Numbered from the stretch's first letter, positions 24,837 through 32,589 are shown. The stretch: DNA of 45,312 nt from an uncultured bacterium (GCA_905214195.1 CAJMLH010000012.1:1-45312); one strand, 5' to 3'. Notes: generated by a model from the letters alone, not told the origin. Numbers and translations: made by a program.

Positions 24837-24842
24837 TATAAT
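24837..24842 (+). promoter_or_regulatory. -10 element upstream of ung
   Basis: TATAAT at 24837-24842 lies in AT-rich DNA. Only poor -35 matches are seen (GACAAA at 24813-24818, 18 nt spacing). If it is used, the three Spo0A-type boxes lie just downstream of the transcription start. Confidence 0.4.
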
Positions 24843-24875
24843 CGAAACGGCTGACAAGGCTAAAAATAAAGGGTT

Positions 24876-24902
24876 TGTCGAATCATGACGAAATATGTCG
24901 AA
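24876..24902 (+). promoter_or_regulatory. Three phased Spo0A-type boxes upstream of ung
   Basis: TGTCGAA (24876-24882), TGACGAA (24886-24892) and TGTCGAA (24896-24902) match the 0A-box consensus TGNCGAA and begin exactly 10 bp apart, on one face of the helix. A fourth copy in inverse orientation (TTCGACA) lies at 24802-24808. The ung start codon follows at 24934. Confidence 0.6.
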
Positions 24903-24933
24903 AATTCAAGGGAGAGAGGTAGCTTAAGCAAAC

Positions 24934-25602
24934 ATGGTTAAAATAGGTAACGATTGGGACAAATTGCTACAAGGTGAGTTTGAAGAAGAGTATTATATAA
25001 ATTTAAGAAATTTCCTTGAGGATGAATATAGGTCAAGAACCATATATCCTCCGGCGGAAGATCTTTTTAATGCTTTAAGATATTCATCTTATGAAAATAC
25101 AAAAGTTGTAATATTGGGTCAGGATCCTTATCATGAACCGGGCCAGGCACACGGCCTTTGTTTTTCTGTAAACAAAGGTGTTACCGTTCCGCCATCACTT
25201 ATAAATATATACAAAGAAATTGAGTCCGATTTGGGGATAAAGCCTCCTGAACACGGATATTTGGTTGATTGGGCAAAACAGGGTGTTCTGCTTTTAAATA
25301 CAGTTCTTACTGTCAGAAAGGGAGAGGCTAATTCTCATAAGGGCAAAGGTTGGGAGATATTTACCGATAAGATTGTCAAACTTTTGAATCGCAGAGAAAA
25401 GCCTATGGTGTTTATATTGTGGGGCGCTAATGCGAAATCAAAGCAAGCATTGATTGACAATAAAAACCACATGATAATAACAGGGGCTCATCCAAGTCCG
25501 CTTGCGGCATGGAAAGGCTTTTTCGGGGGAGGATATTTCAGTAAAACCAATAGGTTCTTAGAACTTACAGGTCAAGAACCGATAGATTGGGGATTAAAGT
25601 GA
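24934..25602 (+). CDS. ung: Uracil-DNA glycosylase
   Basis: This 222-residue family-1 uracil-DNA glycosylase has the water-activating loop 'GQDPYH' (Asp64), the uracil-binding 'GLCFSV', 'LLLNTVLTV' and the DNA-intercalating 'HPSPLAAWKGFFGGGYFSKTN'. It removes uracil from DNA to start base-excision repair. ATG 24934 follows a GGGAGAGAGG site at some distance. It is monocistronic. Spo0A-like boxes lie both upstream and downstream. Confidence 0.96.
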   Translation: MVKIGNDWDKLLQGEFEEEYYINLRNFLEDEYRSRTIYPPAEDLFNALRYSSYENTKVVILGQDPYHEPGQAHGLCFSVNKGVTVPPSLINIYKEIESDLGIKPPEHGYLVDWAKQGVLLLNTVLTVRKGEANSHKGKGWEIFTDKIVKLLNRREKPMVFILWGANAKSKQALIDNKNHMIITGAHPSPLAAWKGFFGGGYFSKTNRFLELTGQEPIDWGLK

Positions 25603-25612
25603 TTCGATTTCG

Positions 25613-25629
25613 GGTCGAAAAATGTCGAA
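25613..25629 (+). promoter_or_regulatory. Two phased TGTCGAA-like boxes upstream of the antiporter gene
   Basis: GGTCGAA (25613-25619, one mismatch) and TGTCGAA (25623-25629) are again 10 bp apart. They lie about 85-100 bp upstream of a sigma-54 promoter, which is also the usual place for an enhancer-protein site. Either Spo0A or an enhancer-binding protein could use them. Confidence 0.4.
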
Positions 25630-25693
25630 TTTTAATCATTTTTGAATCAAAATGACATAAAACTATCTCCTGATGTTGAGATGATTAAGCAAT

Positions 25694-25728
25694 TGTGCCA
25701 AATTTAACGAATTGGCACAGTTATTGCT
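25694..25728 (+). promoter_or_regulatory. Sigma-54 promoter of the NhaC-type gene, with inverted repeat
   Basis: TTGGCACAGTTATTGCTT (25712-25729) fits the sigma-54 consensus TGGCAC-N5-TTGC exactly, with GG and GC 12 bp apart (first bases 25714 and 25726). The start codon lies 47 nt downstream of the -12. The -24 half is also one arm of an inverted repeat, TGTGCCAA-N10-TTGGCACA (25694-25719). No better sigma-A promoter is evident. Confidence 0.72.
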
Positions 25729-25774
25729 TATAAAAATATACGGAGTCTTAACACTAAAAAATCAGGAGGACATA

Positions 25775-27247
25775 ATGAACTTTATAAAAGGCTTTTTAAA
25801 ATTTTCGCCTGTATTTCTTCTTGCAGGTCTTATGATTGCTGAATATGATGCTCTTATAGCAGCTCCTATTGCGGCAATTTATGCTTTTATAATCGCAGGG
25901 GTTACTGAAAAAATCAAATTCCAGGATTCACTGGATGCTGCGATGAAAAGCGTCAGCAATATACTTATTGCGCTCTTCATACTTATGTTTGCCTATGCGA
26001 TGGCAAGTATGTTTATGAGCTCCGGAGTAGGTGCTTCTGTAGTTAATATTGCCCTTTCTCTTGGCGTTACTGCGAAAACTGTTGCAGTAGTAGGTATTGT
26101 CTGCACAGGAATTCTTTCTGTAGCGACAGGTACTTCATGGGGAACTTTTGCAGCATGTGCGCCTATATTTATGTGGCTCAGCCATATTGTTGACGGAAAC
26201 CCTTATCTCACAGTATGTGCTATCGCAGGTGGTGCATGTTTCGGAGACAATATAGGACTTATTTCCGACACTACGATTGTTTCTTCAGGTATTCAGGGCG
26301 TACAGGTAGTTGACAGAATCAGACATCAGGGTGTATGGTCAGTAAGCTGTCTCGTACTTGCTTCAATTGCTTTCTATGTTGCCGGTGTAGTTATGGGGCT
26401 GCCGTCTGAATCTGTAGATGGTGCTGCCGTAGTATCTCAGATTCCTGAGAATGTATGGGAAGTACTGGAAGTAGAAAGACCTGATGCAATTCCGCTTCTT
26501 CAGCAGATAGCAAGCGGAATTGAACTTTATATGGTAGTTCCGCTTGTTCTTGTAATAGTCCTTGCTATAATTGGTCTGAATACTTTTGTATGCATAGGAA
26601 CAGGACTTGTTTCTGCATATGTTTTAGGTCAGTTTGCAGGAACTACAGGAACAATAAATGAATTCCTTGACCAGTGCATGGCAGGCTTTGCAGGTGCCGG
26701 TGAATGGGTAGTGGTAATGATGATGTGGGTAGCTGCGTTCGGAGGAGTAATGCAAAAGATGAACGCTTTCGAGCCTCTTGCAAGATTGGTTGTAAAATGC
26801 TCAAAGAAAGTAAGACATCTTATGACATGGAATGCGATACTTTCCTTAGTGGGAAATGCTACATTATCGGATGAGATGGCACAGATTGTAACCATCGGAC
26901 CTGTTATCAAGGATATACTTGACGATAATGTTGAGGGAAGTGAAGAAGATATGTACAAGCTCCACCTCAGAAATGCTACTTTCGGAGATGCTATGGGTGT
27001 ATTTGGTTCACAGTTGATACCTTGGCATGTATATCTTGCTTACTATATAGGAATAGCGGTAGGAGTATATCCGCTTATTGAGCTTACTCAGATCGACTTC
27101 CTGAAATACAACTTCATGGCTTATATCGCTGTGTTCTCACTTCTGATACTTACATTTACAGGACTTGACAGATTTGTACCTCTGTTCAAACTGCCACAGG
27201 AACCTGATGTTAGATTAAAGAAAAAAGAAAATAAAACGGATGTATAA
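25775..27247 (+). CDS. NhaC-family Na+/H+ antiporter-like transporter
   Basis: This 490-residue protein has about 12 membrane segments and the family motifs 'SVATGTSWGTFAACAPIF' and 'GGACFGDNIGLISDTTIVSS' in the first half, and 'GNATLSDEMAQIVTIGP' in the second. The NhaC branch includes Na+/H+ antiporters and amino- or organic-acid exchangers. A sigma-54 promoter argues for induction by a specific metabolite rather than housekeeping pH control. I start at ATG 25775 (AGGAGGA 4 nt upstream) and not at 25712, which lies in the promoter. Confidence 0.88.
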   Translation: MNFIKGFLKFSPVFLLAGLMIAEYDALIAAPIAAIYAFIIAGVTEKIKFQDSLDAAMKSVSNILIALFILMFAYAMASMFMSSGVGASVVNIALSLGVTAKTVAVVGIVCTGILSVATGTSWGTFAACAPIFMWLSHIVDGNPYLTVCAIAGGACFGDNIGLISDTTIVSSGIQGVQVVDRIRHQGVWSVSCLVLASIAFYVAGVVMGLPSESVDGAAVVSQIPENVWEVLEVERPDAIPLLQQIASGIELYMVVPLVLVIVLAIIGLNTFVCIGTGLVSAYVLGQFAGTTGTINEFLDQCMAGFAGAGEWVVVMMMWVAAFGGVMQKMNAFEPLARLVVKCSKKVRHLMTWNAILSLVGNATLSDEMAQIVTIGPVIKDILDDNVEGSEEDMYKLHLRNATFGDAMGVFGSQLIPWHVYLAYYIGIAVGVYPLIELTQIDFLKYNFMAYIAVFSLLILTFTGLDRFVPLFKLPQEPDVRLKKKENKTDV

Positions 27248-27250
27248 AGA

Positions 27251-27291
27251 AAAAGTCCGAAAAGCTTTATGACTCAGCTTTTCGGACTTTT
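27251..27291 (+). terminator. Terminator of the antiporter gene
   Basis: AAAAGTCCGAAAAGCT (27251-27266) pairs perfectly over 16 bp with AGCTTTTCGGACTTTT (27276-27291). The hairpin begins 3 nt after the stop codon. Confidence 0.9.
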
Positions 27292-27312
27292 GTTATTTTA
27301 GATATTATTGAA

Positions 27313-27340
27313 AAAAGTGCCGGAAAATGCCGGCACTTTT
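27313..27340. terminator. Terminator of the ligase operon (minus strand)
   Basis: AAAAGTGCCGG pairs with CCGGCACTTTT around a 6-nt loop. It lies 7 nt past the stop of the minus-strand ligase gene and can also back up the plus-strand terminator. Confidence 0.85.
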
Positions 27341-27346
27341 AAAAGA

Positions 27347-28405
27347 CTATTTAAAAGAATATTCTATTATTTTGTCTATGACATCTTTGTATTCCAGTCC
27401 TACACCTGCCATCATCTTAGGGAAACGGCTCACGGAAGTGAAGCCCGGAATTGTATTTACTTCACTGAAAACTATTTCTTTCTCAGGGGTAAGGAACATG
27501 TCTATTCTGGCAAAACCCTTACACCCCAATGCTCTGAAAAGAACCTTTCCGGTCTCGTTGATTCTCTTCTCCGTTTCAGCGTCAAGACGACCGGGACTGT
27601 GTATCTTAGAATCAACACCTGTGTACTTCATGGTGTAGTCAAAGAAGCAGCCGTTAAATAATTCGATTTCATCAACTCTGCCTACAATTTCGTTTCCTTT
27701 GCCGTCGCCTATGACTGAACATCCTACTTCAAAACCGTTAATCTTTTCTTCTATTATTACTTCATCATCATATTCAAGGGCAAGGTCAACTGCCTCAACA
27801 AGTTTGTCAGGGGTTTCAATGACACTGATGCCATAAGATGAACCTGCGTTAACCGGTTTTACAAACAGCGGATAAGTGAGGGATGAAACTGCATTGTGCA
27901 AATCTTCATCCGGAAGTTTTCCTATAATGCTGCATGCCTTGGGAACAGAAACACCGGCAGCCTCAGCAACTACATGAGCACGATATTTGTCCATACATAA
28001 TGCAGAAGATAATGTTCCGCAGCCCATGACCGGGATGCCTGCCATTTCTATCAGACCTTGAACTGTTCCGTCTTCGCCGTTTTTGCCATGAAGTACAGGG
28101 AAAACACCATCAAGATAAGTTAAAGAAACTCCCTCGCTCTTAAGCTCCAACATGCCATGTACAGAAGTATCCGGTACTATATAAGCAGGTATGCAGTTGT
28201 TAGTATCCTCATGCCATGTGTCGTTTTTTATGTTTTCTGTATCTCCGTTGTATCGAAACCATCTGCCGTCCTTTGTAATTCCGACGGCCACTATATTATA
28301 TTTGTCTCTGTTTATATTGCTCAAAACGGCATAGCCTGAATTCAGGGAAATTCCGTATTCGCTGGAGCAGCCTCCAAACAGCACTGCTATTGTCTTTTTT
28401 TTCAT
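27347..28405 (-). CDS. ddl: D-alanine-D-X ligase, VanG-like branch
   Basis: This 352-residue ATP-grasp ligase has 'VLFGGCSSEYGISLNSG', 'FPVLHGKNGEDGTVQGL', 'YPLFVKPVNAGSSYGIS', the omega-loop 'FDYTMKYTG' and 'INGFEVGCSV'. From memory of family sequences it looks closer to the VanG D-Ala-D-Ser ligase than to classical Ddl. Normal Ddl activity remains possible, and no vanT, vanY or vanXY genes are in the window. It would join D-Ala to D-Ala or D-Ser for peptidoglycan precursors. I prefer ATG 28405 over ATG 28411 because AAGGAG lies 7 nt before the former and overlaps the latter. It is downstream of an M29 aminopeptidase in the same operon. Confidence 0.85.
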   Translation of the reverse strand: MKKKTIAVLFGGCSSEYGISLNSGYAVLSNINRDKYNIVAVGITKDGRWFRYNGDTENIKNDTWHEDTNNCIPAYIVPDTSVHGMLELKSEGVSLTYLDGVFPVLHGKNGEDGTVQGLIEMAGIPVMGCGTLSSALCMDKYRAHVVAEAAGVSVPKACSIIGKLPDEDLHNAVSSLTYPLFVKPVNAGSSYGISVIETPDKLVEAVDLALEYDDEVIIEEKINGFEVGCSVIGDGKGNEIVGRVDEIELFNGCFFDYTMKYTGVDSKIHSPGRLDAETEKRINETGKVLFRALGCKGFARIDMFLTPEKEIVFSEVNTIPGFTSVSRFPKMMAGVGLEYKDVIDKIIEYSFK

Positions 28406-28435
28406 AATCATGCTCCTTATAAATCTTGTTTGCTG

Positions 28436-29545
28436 CTATTTGAGATTTTCGGGATTAAGACCCTTTAATTCGTCTATTACAAAGATTCCGTCTTTTCTGA
28501 TTAGAACATCGTCAAAGTAGATTTCTCCGCCGCCGTATTCTTCTCTTTGAATCATGACAAGATCCCAGTGTATAGCCGAGTGGTTGCCGTTATATGCATC
28601 TTCGTAACATTTTCCCGGTGTCAGATGGAAACTTCCGCATATCTTTTCATCAAAAAGAGTGTCTTTCATAGGGTGTAGAACATAAGGGTTTACGCCTATT
28701 GCGAATTCTCCGAAATAGCGGGCGCCTTCGTCGGTATCAAGCAATGCGTTTATCCTTTCTGTATCGTTGGCTGTGGCATTGACAATTTTTCCGTCCTTAA
28801 TTTCAAATTTGATATTCTCGTAAGTAAAGCCCTGTTCCTCTGAGAAAGTATTGTAGCTTATTGTCCCGTTCATGGAGTCCTTTACGGGAGCTGTATAAAC
28901 TTCTCCGTCAGGAATATTTCTGAGACCGTCGCATTTTACAGCCGGAATATCTTTGATGGAAAATTCAAGGTCAGTACCGGGACCTTTAATTCTTACTTTG
29001 TCGGTTCTGTTCATAAGATCTACAAGCGGGTTCATGGCCTCGCTCATTTTTTTGTAGTCCAGCGTACAGACATCAAAATAGAAATCTTCAAAGGCTTCCT
29101 GAGATTTATTTGCAAGTTGAGCCATGGAAGCATTTGGGTATCTGAGTACAACCCATTTAGTCCTGTTTACTCTGTAGTCAAGTGTAGGACTTGTCAGCTT
29201 GTAGTACATATTCAGTTTGTCAGAGGGCACATCGGAAAGCTCCGAGGTGTTTTCACCGGCCCTTACTGCGATATATGCGTCCATTCCTTTCATCTGGTAG
29301 AGCTGGTAATCATTTAGGAACTCAATTTGTTCTTCATCTGCGTTTAAAAGTATTTCTCTTAGAATCGAGCTGTCCCGGTGATTTACATAAGGCTTTGCAC
29401 CAAGTGCATAAGCATCCTTGATAAGTTGTCTTACAAGGGGACGGCAGCATTCGCCTTCGTAGTCTATAAGAACTTTTTCGCCTTTTTTTAGGTCACAGGA
29501 ATATGAAGTTAGAAGTTTTGATAATTCTTTTACTCTTGTATCCAT
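28436..29545 (-). CDS. M29 family aminopeptidase (AmpS/PepS-like)
   Basis: This 369-residue metallopeptidase has the M29 signature elements 'RNIPDGEVYTAPV' (metal-ligand Glu), 'YFGEFAIGVNP' and 'GNHSAIHWDLVM' (His and Asp ligands). It is a cytoplasmic exopeptidase with two metal ions. AAAGGAGA precedes ATG 29545. The D-Ala-D-X ligase gene follows after 30 nt, so the two share a transcript. Whether the peptidase has a role in precursor trimming or simply in peptide use cannot be decided. Confidence 0.92.
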   Translation of the reverse strand: MDTRVKELSKLLTSYSCDLKKGEKVLIDYEGECCRPLVRQLIKDAYALGAKPYVNHRDSSILREILLNADEEQIEFLNDYQLYQMKGMDAYIAVRAGENTSELSDVPSDKLNMYYKLTSPTLDYRVNRTKWVVLRYPNASMAQLANKSQEAFEDFYFDVCTLDYKKMSEAMNPLVDLMNRTDKVRIKGPGTDLEFSIKDIPAVKCDGLRNIPDGEVYTAPVKDSMNGTISYNTFSEEQGFTYENIKFEIKDGKIVNATANDTERINALLDTDEGARYFGEFAIGVNPYVLHPMKDTLFDEKICGSFHLTPGKCYEDAYNGNHSAIHWDLVMIQREEYGGGEIYFDDVLIRKDGIFVIDELKGLNPENLK

Positions 29546-29764
29546 ACAAATCTCCTTTGATTGTTGCTGTTATAAAATTATTATACAATATTATAACCCA
29601 GAATTTGAAAAATTAAAAGTTAAAACAAAAAGTATTCAATACCTGTTAAGCGACTGTTTTACGAGGGTAGCGGAGGAAATCGTTTATGTTGCAAAAGTGT
29701 TGCACTATGAACGGAATCAATGTAAAATGTACATATTATAATTTGTTTTAATAAGAGGAATTTG

Positions 29765-30703
29765 ATGAAGACTGTTTTTTTACTTAACCCCAAAGCCGGT
29801 AAAGGAAAAGGGTTTGACAAAATAAAGAATGTTGTTTTGGAAGCTTCAAAGGAAACAGGTTTGGATGCAGGCATATATATTACAAAGTCGATAGGCGATG
29901 CAGAAGTGTTTTCAAGGCTTGCAGCAGCTGAGGCTAAAAGAGCAGGGGAAAAGGTAAGGCTAATTGCCTGCGGCGGAGACGGAACTTTAAATGAAGTTTT
30001 AAACGGTATAATGGGATTTGAATCTGCTTCTGTAGGTGTAATCCCCATGGGGACAGGTAACGATTTTGTAAGGAACTTTCCGGATAAAGACAGGTTCAAA
30101 AATGTCAAGGAACAGATTCTTGGTGAAACTGTAAAATGTGATGTTATAAAATATTCCGGAGTAATTGATGGGGAAGAAAAATCGGGATACTGTATCAATA
30201 TGTTTAACATAGGTTTTGATTGCAATGTGGTTGATTTGACAGCGAGGCTTAAAACCTATCCTGTACTTAAAGGCTCTTTGGCTTATGTTGCCGCAGTTGT
30301 AGGGATATTGATAAAGAAGAAAGGCGCAGATCTTAAAATTGATGTAGATGGAGAAACTGTACATGAGGGCCCGCTTCTTTTGACTGCAATTGCTAACGGC
30401 AGTTTTTGCGGCGGAGGATTTAAGGGTGTTCCCAAAGCATCTGTTGATGACGGATTTATGGACATAAACATAATATATGATATAACGCGTCATGAATTTA
30501 TAAAAAAACTGCCTTATTATGCGAAAGGAACCCATATGGAACTTTCAAATGTGGGCGACTTTATGTGCTACAGAAAGTGCCGACAAGTTGTCGTTACACC
30601 TCTTAACGGCAGTATGAAATTATGCATAGATGGAGAAATAACAAATGCCGGCCGTGTTTGCATGGAGATAATATCTAAAGCCGTGGATGTTATTGTACCG
30701 TGA
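29765..30703 (+). CDS. Diacylglycerol kinase family lipid kinase (DagK/YegS-like)
   Basis: This 312-residue protein has the lipid-kinase catalytic domain: 'LLNPKAGKGKG' (about 6-16), 'ACGGDGTLNEVLNGIMG' and 'GVIPMGTGNDFVRNFP'. A C-terminal beta-sandwich ('NGSFCGGGFKGVPKASVDDGFMDI') follows. It phosphorylates diacylglycerol or a similar lipid at the membrane face. I start at ATG 29765 with AGAGGAA 6 nt upstream. The next gene starts 23 nt later. Confidence 0.92.
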   Translation: MKTVFLLNPKAGKGKGFDKIKNVVLEASKETGLDAGIYITKSIGDAEVFSRLAAAEAKRAGEKVRLIACGGDGTLNEVLNGIMGFESASVGVIPMGTGNDFVRNFPDKDRFKNVKEQILGETVKCDVIKYSGVIDGEEKSGYCINMFNIGFDCNVVDLTARLKTYPVLKGSLAYVAAVVGILIKKKGADLKIDVDGETVHEGPLLLTAIANGSFCGGGFKGVPKASVDDGFMDINIIYDITRHEFIKKLPYYAKGTHMELSNVGDFMCYRKCRQVVVTPLNGSMKLCIDGEITNAGRVCMEIISKAVDVIVP

Positions 30704-30726
30704 TTTATCAATGTAAGGGGAATGAT

Positions 30727-31332
30727 ATGGATTATACAATGATTATCGCAATTATCGGATGTGTGACAGGAGTGATGTCGCTTGCAATAGAGACGGCGCA
30801 GTTTTTTGCGAACAGAAAGCATGGGAAGTTTTCGACATTTGATGAGCTAAATAATTTTGCGTACATAAAGGATAAGGACGACCTCGGGGTCGTTCATTGC
30901 TGCCTGAATCTAAGAGTTATGAATACGGGAGGACGGCATATTTTGATTCAGGATGTATACATGAGAAGACCGGGAAGCAAGAAAAATGATATAAAAGATT
31001 GTGTATATCCTTATGAAATATTTACAAAAACTCCGTGGGAGTATTGTAATGGTATAAAAATCGAAAAACCGTCCAAGCTGCGCTTGCCGGTGAGCATACC
31101 GGAGGGTGGGGTATTTGAAGGAGTATTTGCATTTACGGATATGCTCTGTGACTGTTATTGCACTGATGAGCCTTTTGTGTATCCCATATTATGTGTGGTT
31201 ATGGCAGACGGCAGTGTAAAGGAACTCACGGTTCAGACAATAATGTCGGGAGACAGGAGCTTTGCATATGTAGACAGTCCGAATGATAATTCATATTCTA
31301 TGAACAATTATGAAGATGAGTATGAAATTTAG
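30727..31332 (+). CDS. Hypothetical protein with N-terminal membrane anchor
   Basis: This 201-residue protein has one N-terminal hydrophobic helix (about 3-26) and a soluble beta-rich domain with 'LRVMNTGGRHILIQDVYMRRPG'. Such domains occur in Firmicute proteins of unknown function that stand alone. I start at ATG 30727 because AAGGGGA lies 6 nt upstream; an earlier GTG at 30700 overlaps the lipid kinase gene. It is the last chromosomal gene before the integration site. I do not recognise a family. Confidence 0.75.
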   Translation: MDYTMIIAIIGCVTGVMSLAIETAQFFANRKHGKFSTFDELNNFAYIKDKDDLGVVHCCLNLRVMNTGGRHILIQDVYMRRPGSKKNDIKDCVYPYEIFTKTPWEYCNGIKIEKPSKLRLPVSIPEGGVFEGVFAFTDMLCDCYCTDEPFVYPILCVVMADGSVKELTVQTIMSGDRSFAYVDSPNDNSYSMNNYEDEYEI

Positions 31333-31350
31333 GTGACTTGACAAGAATTT

Positions 31351-31453
31351 CGTTATCAACCAATAAAGAAAACCGCAAAACTAAAAACATTGATTTATAT
31401 GAGGAGATTTTTCTGCAAAGGAAAAGGCAGAGCTGCACTTTTTATTGATAACG
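31351..31453. repeat. Long-range imperfect inverted repeat (about 100 bp)
   Basis: CGTTATCAACCAATAAA (31351-31367) and TTTATTGATAACG (31441-31453) are inverted copies apart from a 4-nt insertion. They enclose a further CTGC..GCAG hairpin. There is no reading frame inside. It may be a MITE remnant or a structured RNA; nothing decides this. Confidence 0.3.
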
Positions 31454-31514
31454 GTATTTTTGATTACTAACTATATGGAGTACTTTGTGGAGTGCACTTC
31501 AAATATCAAAAAAG

Positions 31515-31550
31515 AAAAGTCCAGAAAACCCGTTTGTTTACTGGACTTTT
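31515..31550. terminator. Terminator beside the tRNA fragment
   Basis: AAAAGTCCAG (31515-31524) pairs with CTGGACTTTT (31541-31550), then four more Ts. On the minus strand it sits just past the CCA end of the tRNA-Ser fragment and is most likely the original tRNA terminator. Confidence 0.85.
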
Positions 31551-31553
31551 TTT

Positions 31554-31611
31554 TGGCGGAGACGGTGGGATTCGAACCCACGAGCCCGTAAGGGCTAACG
31601 CATTTCGAGTG
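31554..31611 (-). pseudogene. 3' fragment of tRNA-Ser(CGA): integration (att) site
   Basis: On the minus strand the sequence reads as the 3' half of a tRNA-Ser. It has an encoded CCA (31556-31554), acceptor 3' strand CGTCTCC, an intact 17-nt T arm (31581-31565), a long variable arm with an AGCCC/GGGCT stem, anticodon-stem 3' strand TGCGT and loop CTCGAAA with anticodon CGA. The match fails inside the 5' strand of the anticodon stem (expected ACGCA, observed AAACA), and no D arm or 5' acceptor strand follows. This is the usual scar left by an element integrated into a tRNA 3' half; the restored complete gene should lie at the other end of the element, beyond this window. Confidence 0.85.
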
Positions 31612-31787
31612 TTTTACTCCCAACACACTTTAGCGGCAAATCACCGTTTTTGATGCCTTATATAAGAAGTTAAAAATGATGAAAAGTACAGTAAATTCAA
31701 GGGATTATGGCTCGTAAGTCCTGAAACTGCAAGGAAAATTCGAACCCACAGTTAAGAAGCAAAAAATGGCTCAAAAAAAGCAAAAAA

Positions 31788-31883
31788 GAGAGAACTTGGA
31801 GAGAACGGAGAGAACTCAGGAGAGAACAAAACCCCTTTTCCCACCTACTTTTCAGGCACTCTCAAAATACTGTTGGAGAGAAC
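31788..31883 (+). repeat. Five GAGAGAAC direct repeats
   Basis: GAGAGAAC occurs at 31788, 31799, 31808, 31820 and 31876, with spacings of 11, 9, 12 and 56 nt. The cluster precedes the first gene of the island by 52-150 bp. It could be a regulator or recombination-factor binding array. Confidence 0.55.
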
Positions 31884-31934
31884 TTTTACACCTTTCTTCT
31901 GCTGTTGACCAAAAAGCGCAAAGAGGTGTAAGTG

Positions 31935-32537
31935 ATGATTACAGAAAAATATTGCAACGAGATTTTGCAGCAATACCCCGAATACATAACCAAAGACCAG
32001 ATGTATCGTATCTGTCATATCAGCAAAAAGACCTGCTTGTTTTTATTGGAAAGCGGTCTTGTGCCGAACATAGATAGCGGCAAAAAAACACGCCGCTTCA
32101 AAATCAAGACGGTTGATGTTATTCAGTATTTGAAAGACAGAGATGATTACCCAGAGCTATTCAAAGCCCCAGACGGCTTTTACAAAGGAAAAGGCGGAGA
32201 TAAAAAAGCTCCGTCCTTTGATGAAGTGTTCACACACGAGGATTTAATTCGTATGCGGCAGTATTATGAACGACTGCTAAAAAACAACCCAGATGTTATG
32301 TCGGTTGAGCAGGTAGCTCGGTTTACGGGCTACAACAAAAACTCGGTTAGTCGCTGGTGCGGTAAAAAAGAGCTGAAATGCTTTTATATCAAACAGCGTT
32401 ATCAAATCCCCAAAGAGTATCTATTGGATTTCCTTGTAAGCAGATATTTCATAGGAATTGCCGTGAAGTCTGTCAAGCACCAGAGGTTTAATGAGCAAAT
32501 ACGAAAATTGCGTACAGGCAGCGATGGCAATATATAA
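31935..32537 (+). CDS. Island DNA-binding protein with two helix-turn-helix motifs
   Basis: This 200-residue protein has an N-terminal MerR/excisionase-like motif ('ITKDQMYRICHISKKTCLFLLESGLVP', about 18-45) and a second one in the middle ('MSVEQVARFTGYNKNSVSRWCGKKELK', about 119-146). Proteins like this are found near the ends of Clostridial conjugative elements. I start at ATG 31935 with GAGGTG 8 nt upstream. It may bind the GAGAGAAC repeats just before it. Regulator or recombination accessory is a fair guess, not established. Confidence 0.7.
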   Translation: MITEKYCNEILQQYPEYITKDQMYRICHISKKTCLFLLESGLVPNIDSGKKTRRFKIKTVDVIQYLKDRDDYPELFKAPDGFYKGKGGDKKAPSFDEVFTHEDLIRMRQYYERLLKNNPDVMSVEQVARFTGYNKNSVSRWCGKKELKCFYIKQRYQIPKEYLLDFLVSRYFIGIAVKSVKHQRFNEQIRKLRTGSDGNI

Positions 32538-32551
32538 ATCTAAACATTTCC

Positions 32552-32589
32552 AATCTCGTTCATTTAATTTTCAACGAACGAGATTTTTT
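32552..32589 (+). terminator. Terminator after the HTH gene
   Basis: AATCTCGTTC (32552-32561) pairs with GAACGAGATT (32576-32585), followed by Ts. Confidence 0.8.

Noticed and set aside
31554..31700. A complete, functional tRNA-Ser gene
   Set aside because: The D arm, the 5' acceptor strand and the matching 5' anticodon stem are absent; only the 3' half is present.
31788..31883. The GAGAGAAC cluster as a CRISPR array
   Set aside because: Repeats are only 8 nt and unevenly spaced, there are no spacer-sized intervals, and no cas genes are nearby.
31766..32077. 103-codon frame containing an ERTERTQERT-type repeat
   Set aside because: The peptide repeat is a by-product of the GAGAGAAC DNA repeats, and the frame overlaps the better-supported HTH gene in another phase.
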